Below are positions 51,037-59,804 of a stretch of DNA of 64,000 nucleotides, in pieces. This DNA is from Chromatiaceae bacterium. Lineage in GTDB: Bacteria > Pseudomonadota > Gammaproteobacteria > Chromatiales > Chromatiaceae. Both the position numbers and the translations under genes were made by a program. The DNA is taken from assembly GCA_024235175.1 (NCBI GenBank), contig JACKMX010000003.1, forward strand, positions 124,001 to 188,000, written 5' to 3'. Positions within the stretch are counted from its first letter, which is position 1. Every line of letters starts with the position of its first letter. The notes under the pieces are model-generated. The model worked only from the letters and a program-made list of their open reading frames with translations. It ran no database searches and was not told the origin of the DNA.

Positions 51037-54000
51037 CTATTGTGCGATGGCACTGTTTCGTCTGCGCGTGGCCAGTTTCGATCTCATTGAGATGTGGTAG
51101 AGCAGGGGGATGACGAACAGCGTCAACAGCGTGGAGACGAGCAAACCCCAAACGATGGCAGTGGCCACAGGTCCCCACATCAGCGAGTGCCCGCCGAGGC
51201 CGGTTGCGAGCGAAAAAAGCCCGGCGATGGTGGTCAGCGAAGTGATCAAAATGGGAATGACCCGGCGGCGGGCGGCGTAGAGGGTGGCGTGGAGTACGCT
51301 CATGCCGCTTTCAAGACGCTCGTTGGCAGCGCTGATCAGCACGATTGCCGCATTTACCGCGATGCCTGAAAGCGCAACAACGCCGTACATGGTAAACAGG
51401 CTCAGCGGATTTTCAGTGATCATCAGTCCAGCAACTACGCCCGTGAAAGCCATGGGCACCGTGCTGAGGATCATAAATGGCTGAAAATAGCTCCTGAACT
51501 GAGTACCCAAAATCATGTACATCAGGCCGAGCCCCAACAGGAAGAGCACCTGAATCGAATCGATACTCTCCTGGATATCGTCGAGTTCACCGGAAAAATC
51601 GAGGTCAACATCGGGAAACCGGTGGTGTATGCGCTCCCAGGCTTGGATGATCTCCTGGTTGGCCCTCAGCGTATCGCTCTGTGTCTTATCCAGGTCTGCC
51701 TCTACTGTGATCGTACGCCGGAAATCGTAATGACGAATATTGCCCAGGCTCGGTACCGACCTGGTCTCTATCAGCTCTCTGAGTGCGACTCTTCCGCCAC
51801 TCTCCAGCGGCAATGTGAACTCGCCGGGCAGGCCGATATTGTCAAGTTTGCCTGATTTGGCCCGGACGCGTACTTCCAGCTCCTCGCCCTGATCCTGCAT
51901 TTGGGCGACCACTTCACCATCCACCAACAGTCTCAGGGTGCGTGTTATTTCATCCGGCGCTATACCGGCTCTGCGAGCCGCATCCTGATTGACTTTAACC
52001 TGCAGCTCCATCTGCCCCCGGCTGTCGTCATCACCGATATCGCGGATGGCGGGATTTTGTTCGAGAATGGATTTCAACTCCGCCACTGCTTGGCGCAGCT
52101 CATCTATTTCATCACCACGGACCTTGACCTGAATCGGTTTTGACGTGGGAGGTCCGCCAGCCAGACGTAGAAAAGATATCTTATCTGTACCTGGGATTGC
52201 GAGCACCCTGGTACGCATGGATTCGATCATTTCGTCAACAGACCGCATTTGTGCTGTGCCCGGATTGAGGGAGACCATAACCTGGCCATATTGGTCTCCG
52301 TAAAACGGGGTTGTCTCGGTAAACATCTGCCCGGCATAACTGATAATATTTCGCACTTCACCGCTCTTTACCTGTCCGCGTACCCTGCGTTCCACCTCCA
52401 GCGCTTTGTCGATTGTCAACTCCAGCGGAGTGCCGGCCGGCATCTCCAGGTTGACGTAGAAGAGGCGAATCGGGTCTGAAGCGAAAAAGTCTAGCTTCAC
52501 ACGGCCCTCCAGGGTGGCTGCCAATGCTGCGGCGAACATGGCCACCACCAGCAGCAGAATCAGTCTCGGCCAGCGCAGCGCCCTGACCAGAAGGCGGGTG
52601 TAACCTCTCCGGATTCCGCGCAGGAAACCGATCCGCAATCGCTGCACGGCAGAAGGATTGGAAAAGGTGACGCCGGCACCAAGCAGGTGAGTGGGAAGCA
52701 TCCAATAGGCTTCCACCAGACTGATAGTGAGCGCGATCGTGACTACCAACGGGATGACCAGCATGTATTTGCCGAGGATGCCCGGCAGCAGCATCAGAGG
52801 CAGAAACGCAGCCATGGTGGTCAGCACGGCGGTGGTGACCGGTGCGAATACTTCGCGCAAAGCCTCCAGTGTTGCGGGCAGTGCAGCCATTCCGCGCTGC
52901 AGGCGATAGTAGATCGACTCGACCACCACCACGGCGTCATCCACCAGCATGCCCAGGCTGATTACCACGCCCAACAGGACGGTGACATTAAGCGACTGTC
53001 CGAGGCCGTGCAGTGCCCAGAAGGTGCCCGCCAGGATGAAAGGGATGCCGATAGTGGTGAGCAGGGCGATGCGTCTGCCGAGAAATGCCCAGGTGACAAG
53101 CAGTACCATAAGCAGGCCAATCAGAGCATTTGTCTGCATTGTCAGGAGTGCACTGCGGGTTATTTCGGTCTGATCGTCAATCAGCGTAAGTGTCACCCCG
53201 GTTCCGGTGCTGAACCGGTTGCGTTCATCGATGTAAGCCGTTATCCGTTCCACCAGTTCAAGCGTATTGGCGTTTTCTTTCTTCGTGATGGCCAGCATTA
53301 TCGCCGGTTCACCGTTGTAGCGGACGATGGCGCCGGCCTTCTCCCTGGCTCGCACCACCTCCGCCAGGCTGCCCAGAGGTACCTCTCCGTGCGCGCCGAG
53401 AACCGGAAGGCCCGCCAGATATTCAGGGTTGCTGTCACGTCCAATTATTCTGACAAGCCAGTTCTGGTCGTTGACCCTGGTGTTGCCGGCCGCAATATCC
53501 TTGAAGCTGCTGATCAGGGTATCGCTGAGCTGGCCGGGGGTGATGCCTGCGGCTTCCAGCCGCTCCGGCAGAAAATTTATCTGCAGTTCCGGATCGTTCA
53601 ATGCAGTGGCAAGGATTCGGTCCACCCCGATCATCCGTTCCAGCTCCTTCTTGATGATCTCGCCCTGACGCCGCAGATTTTCGTCGTCTGCCATGCCGGC
53701 TACTGCCAGAACCGCGCTGGGAAATGCGTTTGCGCTGGTAACCTCAAATATAAATGGCGAGCTTGCTTCATCCGGAAGTTCGGATTCAGCATTTTGCACT
53801 TCGCGTCGGAGATCTGCGACACGTTTGTCAAAAACGCGCTCGGGGATGTCATGAAAACGAACCAGAATGTTGGAGATGCCTTCACGACTGACGCTTGAGA
53901 CGAATTTGATATCTGAAATCCTCCGGATTTTTTTCTCCAGAACTTCGGTGACGCGCCTCTCCATATCCTCTGCTGCAGCGCCCGGCAGTGTGGTGGAAAT

Positions 54001-54132
54001 ATCTATCCAGTTGAAATTAATGCTGGGATCCTGTTGCCTGGGCAACAGGTTGTAAGATAGGAAACCCATTGTCAGAAAAAGGGCAAATGTCAGGTTGGCC
54101 AGGACATGGTTCCGGAAGAGTCTGGCGAGCAT
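51037..54132 (-). CDS. RND efflux transporter permease
   Basis: Inner-membrane proton-driven pump of 1031 residues in the HAE/AcrB-like superfamily. It has the standard two-fold layout: a first transmembrane helix at the N-terminus, a large periplasmic loop, a helix cluster with the proton-relay segment MLVDDAVVVVE, a second loop, and a second cluster ending in IPLLYH. Substrate is not predictable; it is not a clear CzcA metal pump. It lies four bases downstream of the adaptor gene. No outer-membrane TolC-type gene is adjacent. Confidence 0.92.
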   Translation of the reverse strand: MLARLFRNHVLANLTFALFLTMGFLSYNLLPRQQDPSINFNWIDISTTLPGAAAEDMERRVTEVLEKKIRRISDIKFVSSVSREGISNILVRFHDIPERVFDKRVADLRREVQNAESELPDEASSPFIFEVTSANAFPSAVLAVAGMADDENLRRQGEIIKKELERMIGVDRILATALNDPELQINFLPERLEAAGITPGQLSDTLISSFKDIAAGNTRVNDQNWLVRIIGRDSNPEYLAGLPVLGAHGEVPLGSLAEVVRAREKAGAIVRYNGEPAIMLAITKKENANTLELVERITAYIDERNRFSTGTGVTLTLIDDQTEITRSALLTMQTNALIGLLMVLLVTWAFLGRRIALLTTIGIPFILAGTFWALHGLGQSLNVTVLLGVVISLGMLVDDAVVVVESIYYRLQRGMAALPATLEALREVFAPVTTAVLTTMAAFLPLMLLPGILGKYMLVIPLVVTIALTISLVEAYWMLPTHLLGAGVTFSNPSAVQRLRIGFLRGIRRGYTRLLVRALRWPRLILLLVVAMFAAALAATLEGRVKLDFFASDPIRLFYVNLEMPAGTPLELTIDKALEVERRVRGQVKSGEVRNIISYAGQMFTETTPFYGDQYGQVMVSLNPGTAQMRSVDEMIESMRTRVLAIPGTDKISFLRLAGGPPTSKPIQVKVRGDEIDELRQAVAELKSILEQNPAIRDIGDDDSRGQMELQVKVNQDAARRAGIAPDEITRTLRLLVDGEVVAQMQDQGEELEVRVRAKSGKLDNIGLPGEFTLPLESGGRVALRELIETRSVPSLGNIRHYDFRRTITVEADLDKTQSDTLRANQEIIQAWERIHHRFPDVDLDFSGELDDIQESIDSIQVLFLLGLGLMYMILGTQFRSYFQPFMILSTVPMAFTGVVAGLMITENPLSLFTMYGVVALSGIAVNAAIVLISAANERLESGMSVLHATLYAARRRVIPILITSLTTIAGLFSLATGLGGHSLMWGPVATAIVWGLLVSTLLTLFVIPLLYHISMRSKLATRRRNSAIAQ

Positions 54133-54135
54133 TGA

Positions 54136-55173
54136 TCAGCGCTTATCCGGTTCCTGACCGGTTACCTGTACAGCGTCGCCATCAACCACTTTTTGTCTCC
54201 CATACAGGATAACCCGGCTCTCAACCGGCAGCTCCACAACCGCCGGAAGACCTTCCAATGCATGGGGCAGAGGGTGGAAGCGTACTATGCCGTTCTGTTC
54301 CAGCATTACACCCAGCTCCCCTTCCCTTTGCACGAGGATATCTGCCGGCAGGTGAAAATCAGAAGCGTGCCACTCAAGACGACCACTACTGCCGGGAAGA
54401 GCACTGTTATCACTGAAATCCAGCCGTGCCTCCCGGTTGCGGCCGCGCCTGTCTACGACCGGCAGCAATCGGCGCAGCCGCAGTCGATAGCGCTTCCCTG
54501 CAATCAGCAGCTCGGGCATCTCCGCCTGCATTAAAGAGTCGATCAGATTTAGTGGAATCTGCGCTGAGACCTCAAGGTGTCTTGTATCCATGAGCTGCAC
54601 CACAGCTTGTCCCGGAGTGATCCACTCTCCCTCTGCCGCCAGCCGTTCCAGCACCAGGCCGGTGAATGGTGCGTTGATCCGGCATTGGCGCACATCGTAC
54701 TCCCTCTTTTCGAGCGCGGCCGTTGCCTGATTCAGCTCTGCGCGTGCGATTTCAACATCTGCCTCACGCTGATTGAGAGTCTCTTCGGAAATATTTCGCT
54801 CCGCCCGCAGGGTCTTTGTCCGCCTGATCTGGCGCTCGGCCAGGTCGAGTTTTGCCTGCGCAGATCTCAATGATGCCGTAGCCTGTTTCTGCAGACTTAG
54901 ATTGATTGTACAGTCCAGTTCAGCCAGTGGTTCCCCCTGTTTGACCAGGTCTCCCACCCGTACCCGGATTTGACGTATGAATCCGGGAGTTTGCGGGCTG
55001 ACATTGCTTTCGTTCAGGCTCAGTGTGGTGGCCGGTGCGGAATTCAGGGGCAGGTAGCGTAGTTCACCTATGGAAACCGTGGTAACGATGATCGGCTGTT
55101 GTTGGGCTTTGACGCAAGTCGTCGTAAAAAGGAGCAGGGAGCAGAAGCATTTGATAGCTCGTTTAATTTTCAT
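54136..55173 (-). CDS. RND efflux periplasmic adaptor (membrane fusion protein)
   Basis: A 345-residue periplasmic adaptor linking the RND pump to an outer-membrane channel. It has a signal peptide (hydrophobic core ending VKAQQQP), a split lipoyl domain (VRVGDLVKQGEPLAELD before and INAPFTGLVLERLAAEGEW after) and, between them, an alpha-helical hairpin (about 90-150) rich in Leu, Gln, Arg and Glu. It is the first gene of the pair on the minus strand and is divergent from the rlmI-like gene, 26 bases away start to start. Confidence 0.9.
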   Translation of the reverse strand: MKIKRAIKCFCSLLLFTTTCVKAQQQPIIVTTVSIGELRYLPLNSAPATTLSLNESNVSPQTPGFIRQIRVRVGDLVKQGEPLAELDCTINLSLQKQATASLRSAQAKLDLAERQIRRTKTLRAERNISEETLNQREADVEIARAELNQATAALEKREYDVRQCRINAPFTGLVLERLAAEGEWITPGQAVVQLMDTRHLEVSAQIPLNLIDSLMQAEMPELLIAGKRYRLRLRRLLPVVDRRGRNREARLDFSDNSALPGSSGRLEWHASDFHLPADILVQREGELGVMLEQNGIVRFHPLPHALEGLPAVVELPVESRVILYGRQKVVDGDAVQVTGQEPDKR

Positions 55174-55199
55174 GTGTCTGGACGCTGGACGGAGTACAC

Positions 55200-56405
55200 T
55201 TGACGGTTATGAATAATACACCGTTAAGTTTGAAAAAAGAGTGTGAAAGCCGTTTGCGGGCAGGGCATTGCTGGGTGTACAGCAACGAGGTCGATATTCA
55301 GAAGACGCCGTTGCAAAGTCTGTCGCCCGGGCAGCCTGTGGATATTCTCACGGATCAGGGGAGATGGCTGGGTTCCGGCTATGCCAACCCACACTCTCTC
55401 ATCTGCGCCCGGCTCGTAAGCCGCGATCCAAAGTATCCACTGAACGCGTCGCTGCTGGTTCATAGAGTGAAGATCGCCCTCTCGTTGCGGGAACGGCTGT
55501 TCCATAAACCGTATTATCGCCTGCTGTACGGTGAGAGCGACGGAGTGCCCGGGCTGGTGGCGGACCGTTTTGGAGATGTCGTGGTGATTCAGATCACCAC
55601 CGCGGGAATGGAAAGGTTCAGGGAAGATGTGGTTGCCGCCGTAGAAAAAGTGATCAGACCGGAGTGTGTGATCCTGCGTAATGACTCGATAGTGCGGGAG
55701 AGTGAAGGGCTGGAGCGGTATGTGGAAGTCGCAAAGGGAGTGCTGCCGGAGTTTTTGGCAGTTGAAGAGAGTGGAGTGAGCTTCCGGGTCGCGGCTGCTG
55801 AAGGTCAGAAGACCGGCTGGTTTTTCGACCAGGCGTTCAATCGTGCCCGGATGCTCAAATATGTCGAGGGAAAGAGGGTTCTTGATGTGTGCAGTTACGT
55901 CGGTGCCTGGGGTGTACAGGCGGCTAAAGCCGGGGCAAGCGATGTCTTCTGTGTGGATAGTTCCAGTGCGGCGCTCGACTGGGCGGAAATGAATGCACAG
56001 CTGAATGGAGTCACCGGTCAGGTTGCTTTATTGCATGGGGATGCCTTTGAGGCTATGCGGGAACTGCGCAACGAACAGGAGAGATTCGATATCGTGATGG
56101 TTGATCCGCCAGCCTTCATCAAACGACGCAAGGATCTCAAGGAAGGGACTCTTGCTTATCGCAGGATAAACATGGCGGCCATGCAGCTGTTGTCCAAAGA
56201 CGGCGTTCTGATCACATCCTCCTGTTCCCACCATATGGCTGCCCCGAACCTGCTGCAAACGGTTCAGAAAGCAGCCCGGCACCTGGATCGGAGTCTTCAG
56301 TTGCTTGAGCAGGGTTTCCAGTCACCGGACCATCCGATTCATCCGGTGATTCCGGAAACCGCCTATCTCAAGACGTTCTATCTGCGAGTGCTGCCGACTT
56401 TTTAG
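55200..56405 (+). CDS. rlmI: 23S rRNA cytosine methyltransferase RlmI-like
   Basis: A 401-residue rRNA methyltransferase of the RlmI/YccW family, which methylates C1962 in E. coli. The N-terminal 70 residues form a PUA domain (LRAGHCWVYSNEVD, GYANPHSLICARLV), followed by an EEHEP-like beta domain and a Rossmann domain. SAM motif I is VLDVCSYVGAWGV and motif IV is MVDPPAFIK. GGAG lies five bases before TTG 55200 and fourteen before ATG 55209; TTG was kept, but the start is uncertain by three residues. Confidence 0.9.
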   Translation: MTVMNNTPLSLKKECESRLRAGHCWVYSNEVDIQKTPLQSLSPGQPVDILTDQGRWLGSGYANPHSLICARLVSRDPKYPLNASLLVHRVKIALSLRERLFHKPYYRLLYGESDGVPGLVADRFGDVVVIQITTAGMERFREDVVAAVEKVIRPECVILRNDSIVRESEGLERYVEVAKGVLPEFLAVEESGVSFRVAAAEGQKTGWFFDQAFNRARMLKYVEGKRVLDVCSYVGAWGVQAAKAGASDVFCVDSSSAALDWAEMNAQLNGVTGQVALLHGDAFEAMRELRNEQERFDIVMVDPPAFIKRRKDLKEGTLAYRRINMAAMQLLSKDGVLITSSCSHHMAAPNLLQTVQKAARHLDRSLQLLEQGFQSPDHPIHPVIPETAYLKTFYLRVLPTF

Positions 56406-56447
56406 GCGTAAACCAACGGACGCAAGAACCTGGTTCTAATGGTTCAA

Positions 56448-56484
56448 ACTCCCCGCCGGTTTCCGCTGATGATATGGCGGGAGT
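56448..56484. terminator. Hairpin between convergent rlmI-like and XRE genes
   Basis: ACTCCCCGCC (56448-56457) and GGCGGGAGT (56476-56484) are complementary except for one bulged base and can form a stem over an 18-base loop. There is no T run, so it is a weak terminator candidate for the two converging genes. Confidence 0.35.
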
Positions 56485-56490
56485 GTGGAT

Positions 56491-56823
56491 TCAGGCGACC
56501 AGATTCAGAATTTCCCGTTGAATTCTCGATTTGTGCGGTTCGGGAAGTTTGTTCCATGCTTCGGCCAGGTTCTTGGCGTCATCGGGCAGAGAGGACTCGG
56601 ATTCTTCACCGAACATGAGCCATGCCGGATTGACTCCAAGCACTGCCGCGATCTCGTTTATCTTCCTTGGGCGTAGGCTCTTTCCGTTTTCAATTTTCTG
56701 AATAACAGCCTGGTTTGTACTTGCGCGTGCCGCCAGTTGTTCCTGTGTCCAGCCCTTATCCAGACGGATAAAACGCATACGTTGGCCAAGTGTCCCGGGG
56801 GTTTGGGGATTCATCGTCGTCAT
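56491..56823 (-). CDS. XRE-family transcriptional regulator
   Basis: A 110-residue regulator. The helix-turn-helix is at about 15-65 (IRLDKGWTQEQLAARASTNQ, then AVIQKIENG, and INEIAAVLGVNPAWLMFG). The C-terminal 40 residues carry a short helical tail with LPEPHKSRIQREIL, common in phage-type repressor relatives. The ATG at 56823 was chosen; one at 56814 is possible. A 25-base dyad 26 bases upstream suggests autoregulation. No phage genes are nearby. Confidence 0.85.
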   Translation of the reverse strand: MTTMNPQTPGTLGQRMRFIRLDKGWTQEQLAARASTNQAVIQKIENGKSLRPRKINEIAAVLGVNPAWLMFGEESESSLPDDAKNLAEAWNKLPEPHKSRIQREILNLVA

Positions 56824-56848
56824 ACGAATCAACCTGCTTTTCCGTAGT

Positions 56849-56873
56849 GTAAGAAATTCATGCTGTTTCTAAC
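56849..56873 (-). promoter_or_regulatory. Candidate operator of the XRE regulator
   Basis: GTAAGAAAT TCATGCTGT TTCTAAC contains the dyad GTnAGAAA-n9-TTTCTnAC, with perfect arms. It lies 26 bases upstream of the regulator's start codon, the usual place for a repressor to bind its own promoter. Confidence 0.5.
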
Positions 56874-57086
56874 GGCAGAAGCGCAGGTTTCTTAAATCTT
56901 TTTTACTGGTTTTCTTCAAGGCCTTATCTCCTCACAATTTTTTGGGTGAGGTGCAACCCCTGGGGCTGTATTGAACAAATCCTTTGGGGCGCAACAGATA
57001 CAATTATAATGGTTTGCAACCGGATATGCAGCGCAAATACGAAAATATTTCCTATCAGGAGGCCGTTCCGGGGCAGGCCTGCCCTG

Positions 57087-57446
57087 TTATTCGAGATTAA
57101 CCCGGTATGGTTGAGAGCTGTACCCGTGCACGCTGTCATGCGCTCTGATCTCCACGTGATCTATGCCCTCGGGAACTGCAACCCCGGAGAGTGAGCGGGT
57201 GAATGGCTGCTCGTCGACATGGGGGTGAAACAGGGTGCGATGTCCCAGTATCTCGCCATTTGGGGCAGTTACATCCCAGGCGTCGGCATAGTGGTCCCAG
57301 CCTTCATCGCTGTGTCTCAAGGTGACATCAAACCGGTAGACGCCCGATTTGATCGGCGAGGCGCTGGCGTCAACAACTATCGGCTCACCGGCAAAAAGGG
57401 TCAGGGATGGGAGCATCAGTAACAGCGGGTAGATGATTTTTTTCAT
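57087..57446 (-). CDS. Secreted hypothetical protein
   Basis: A 119-residue protein with a Sec signal peptide (KKIIYPLLLMLPSLTLFA, cleavage likely after LFA). The mature part of about 100 residues has beta-sandwich character (SGVYRFDVTLRHSDEGWDHY, then HVEIRAHDSVHGYSS); the alternation of hydrophobic strands and the C-terminal YRVNLE suggest an Ig-like or Fn3-like domain. No family name is recognised. The ATG at 57446 was chosen because the signal peptide starts there. It is divergent from lgt, and its start lies 46 bases from the lgt start. The 263 bases downstream to the XRE gene hold no gene I can see. Confidence 0.65.
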   Translation of the reverse strand: MKKIIYPLLLMLPSLTLFAGEPIVVDASASPIKSGVYRFDVTLRHSDEGWDHYADAWDVTAPNGEILGHRTLFHPHVDEQPFTRSLSGVAVPEGIDHVEIRAHDSVHGYSSQPYRVNLE

Positions 57447-57492
57447 ACACTTTAGCTGCCGGGGGCATGTTACCCTGCTAAGATAGCGCGCC

Positions 57493-58335
57493 ATGTTGAC
57501 TTATCCAAGTATTAATCCTGAGGCGATCTCTTTCGGACCACTGACTGTTCACTGGTACGGAATCATGTACCTGGTGGGCTTTGTCGGTGGCTGGTGGCTT
57601 GCGCGATTGCGCGCAGCGCGTGCCGACCTGGGGTGGAGTCGTCAACAGGTGGATGATCTGTTGTTTTATGTCGTGCTGGGTGTGATATTGGGCGGGCGCA
57701 TCGGCTATACCTTGTTCTATGGCATGGCTAATCTGCTGGAGGATCCCCTTTCTCTGTTTCGCATATGGGAAGGAGGAATGTCGTTTCACGGAGGATTGCT
57801 GGGTGTGCTGATTGCGATGTGGCTTTATGCCAGACGTCTCTCGCGGCCATTTTTTCAGCTTACGGATTTTCTGGCGCCGCTGATCCCGGTCGGGCTTGGT
57901 GCGGGTCGTCTTGGCAACTTTATCAACGGGGAACTCTGGGGCGCTCCAGGCAATGTGCCTTGGGCGATGCGGGTATCCTGCGAGCAGTTCATTTCGCTTT
58001 GCCGGGATAAGCTACAGCTGCCGTTCGCGACCGAGTTTACCCCGCCGTTGCATCCGACCCAATTGTATGAGTCTCTGTTGGAGGGGTTGGTGCTCTTCAT
58101 TCTGTTGTGGCTGTTCTCTTCCAGACCCAGGCCTTTGATGGCGGTATCAGGTCTGTTCCTGGTTGCATACGGATTGTTTCGATTTGGGATCGAATTCCTG
58201 CGTATGCCCGATGCGCATATCGGGTATCTCGCATTTGGCTGGCTTACGATGGGGCAGCTGCTCACGCTTCCCATGCTGGCGGGCGGATCTATATTGTTGG
58301 TCTTGGCCTATCGCAACCAGGGAAAGGTAAACTGA
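57493..58335 (+). CDS. lgt: Prolipoprotein diacylglyceryl transferase
   Basis: Inner-membrane enzyme of 280 residues with about seven helices that attaches diacylglycerol to the lipobox cysteine. The essential HGGLLG motif (SFHGGLLGVLIAM) and GRLGNFINGELWG are present, as is the arginine-containing HPTQLYESLLEG. thyA starts two bases after its stop, reproducing the lgt-thyA pair of many gammaproteobacteria. Confidence 0.96.
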   Translation: MLTYPSINPEAISFGPLTVHWYGIMYLVGFVGGWWLARLRAARADLGWSRQQVDDLLFYVVLGVILGGRIGYTLFYGMANLLEDPLSLFRIWEGGMSFHGGLLGVLIAMWLYARRLSRPFFQLTDFLAPLIPVGLGAGRLGNFINGELWGAPGNVPWAMRVSCEQFISLCRDKLQLPFATEFTPPLHPTQLYESLLEGLVLFILLWLFSSRPRPLMAVSGLFLVAYGLFRFGIEFLRMPDAHIGYLAFGWLTMGQLLTLPMLAGGSILLVLAYRNQGKVN

Positions 58336-58336
58336 T

Positions 58337-59131
58337 ATGCAGCAGTTTCTCGCGCTCATGCGCCATGTGCGCGACCAGGGTACGCCAAAAGAGGATAGAA
58401 CAGGTACCGGAACCCGCAGCGTTTTCGGTTACCAGATGCGCTTTGATCTGACAGCTGGATTTCCGTTGGTCACCACGAAGAAACTTCACTTGCGTTCCAT
58501 CATTTTCGAGCTGCTCTGGTTTCTCCGGGGCGACACCAACATCGCTTATCTTAAACAGAACGGTGTTAGCATCTGGGACGAATGGGCCGACGGGAACGGC
58601 GACCTGGGCCCGGTTTACGGTGCTCAATGGCGCTCCTGGCCTGATGGTTGTGGGAACGGCATCGATCAGCTCTCTCTGTTGCTGGATCAGATCCGGCATA
58701 ATCCTGACTCACGCAGGCTGATGGTGAGTGCCTGGAATCCGGCGCTGATTGATAAGATGGCTCTGCCGCCCTGCCACTGCCTGTTTCAGTTCTATGTCGC
58801 CAACGGGCGTCTCTCCTGCCAGCTCTATCAGCGCAGCGCCGATATTTTTCTGGGCGTCCCTTTCAATATTGCCTCCTATGCGCTGCTTACCCTGATGATC
58901 GCCCAAGTCTGCGGTCTCGAACCCGGTGAGTTTATTCATACCCTTGGGGATGCTCACCTCTATTCGAATCACCTGAAACAGGTTGAAATTCAGCTTGGGA
59001 GGACGCCATTTCCTCTCCCGAGCATGGTGTTGAATCCCGATGTCAAGTCGCTGTTCGATTTCAGGTTTGAGGACTTTGAACTGCGTGATTACCGCTGTCA
59101 CCCGCATATCAAGGCGCCGGTCGCTGTCTGA
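58337..59131 (+). CDS. thyA: Thymidylate synthase ThyA
   Basis: Folate-dependent dUMP methylase, 264 residues, exactly the usual length. The catalytic cysteine is in ALPPCHCLFQFYV, the dUMP-binding arginines are in YQRSADIFLGVPFNIASYA and in DSRRLMVSAWNP, and the N-terminus KEDRTGTGTRSVFG is typical. It is followed by folA, which regenerates the tetrahydrofolate this reaction oxidises. Confidence 0.97.
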   Translation: MQQFLALMRHVRDQGTPKEDRTGTGTRSVFGYQMRFDLTAGFPLVTTKKLHLRSIIFELLWFLRGDTNIAYLKQNGVSIWDEWADGNGDLGPVYGAQWRSWPDGCGNGIDQLSLLLDQIRHNPDSRRLMVSAWNPALIDKMALPPCHCLFQFYVANGRLSCQLYQRSADIFLGVPFNIASYALLTLMIAQVCGLEPGEFIHTLGDAHLYSNHLKQVEIQLGRTPFPLPSMVLNPDVKSLFDFRFEDFELRDYRCHPHIKAPVAV

Positions 59132-59224
59132 CATTACAGGGCGTTGTCAATCGGCCAAATCGTGTTGGATGCGGTATAAACTGCCTAAGTTTTCCATGTT
59201 GGCACTGTGCTACTATTGCGCCCC

Positions 59225-59755
59225 ATGCATACGACTCCATCCCGAATATCCCTTATTGCAGCGGTAGCGGAAAATCGGGTTATCGGACGTGGCAACCGGC
59301 TCCCCTGGCACCTGCCCGCAGACTTGAAGCATTTCAAACAACTGACCATGGGGAAGCCGATGATCATGGGACGCAGGACCTGGCAGTCGCTACCTGGCTT
59401 GCTGCCCGGCAGGAAACATATCGTGCTAACGGGAAATCATGATTTTACTGCCGATGGATGTGAGTTTGCCCACAGCTTTACAGATGCGCTGCGGCTGGCA
59501 GGAGAGGTACCCGAAGCGATGGTGATAGGTGGAGCCGCACTCTACCAGGCAATGCTGCCTTATGCATCGCGCATGTATCTTACACTGATCCATGCTGAAA
59601 TAGCGGGGGACACCCTCTTTCCCGAATTTGATAAAGCGGATTGGCGTGAGCTGACGCGTGAGGAGCACCTCGCCGATCCGGACAGTCTCCATGGCTATAC
59701 CTTTCAGACACTGGAGCGGGTTGATCCACCACAGGCTCCCTTCAATGCACCATGA
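59225..59755 (+). CDS. folA: Dihydrofolate reductase
   Basis: NADPH-dependent reductase of 176 residues. ISLIAAVAENRVIGRGNRLPWHLPADLKHFK (the active-site Trp and Asp lie in PWHLPADL), IMGRRTWQSLPG and VIGGAALYQAML are the family blocks. The ATG at 59225 was chosen because six extra residues from the in-frame start at 59207 have no counterpart. It lies 93 bases after thyA. Confidence 0.95.
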   Translation: MHTTPSRISLIAAVAENRVIGRGNRLPWHLPADLKHFKQLTMGKPMIMGRRTWQSLPGLLPGRKHIVLTGNHDFTADGCEFAHSFTDALRLAGEVPEAMVIGGAALYQAMLPYASRMYLTLIHAEIAGDTLFPEFDKADWRELTREEHLADPDSLHGYTFQTLERVDPPQAPFNAP

Positions 59756-59804
59756 ATAATCCAGAAATCTGCAGAGTGCAGGGATGTGTCCGAAGGGGCT
59801 CCCC

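Noticed and set aside
52687..53898. 403-codon open frame opposite the RND pump gene
   Set aside because: Antisense to a clear transporter; composition (Gln/His/Asp rich) is typical of shadow frames.
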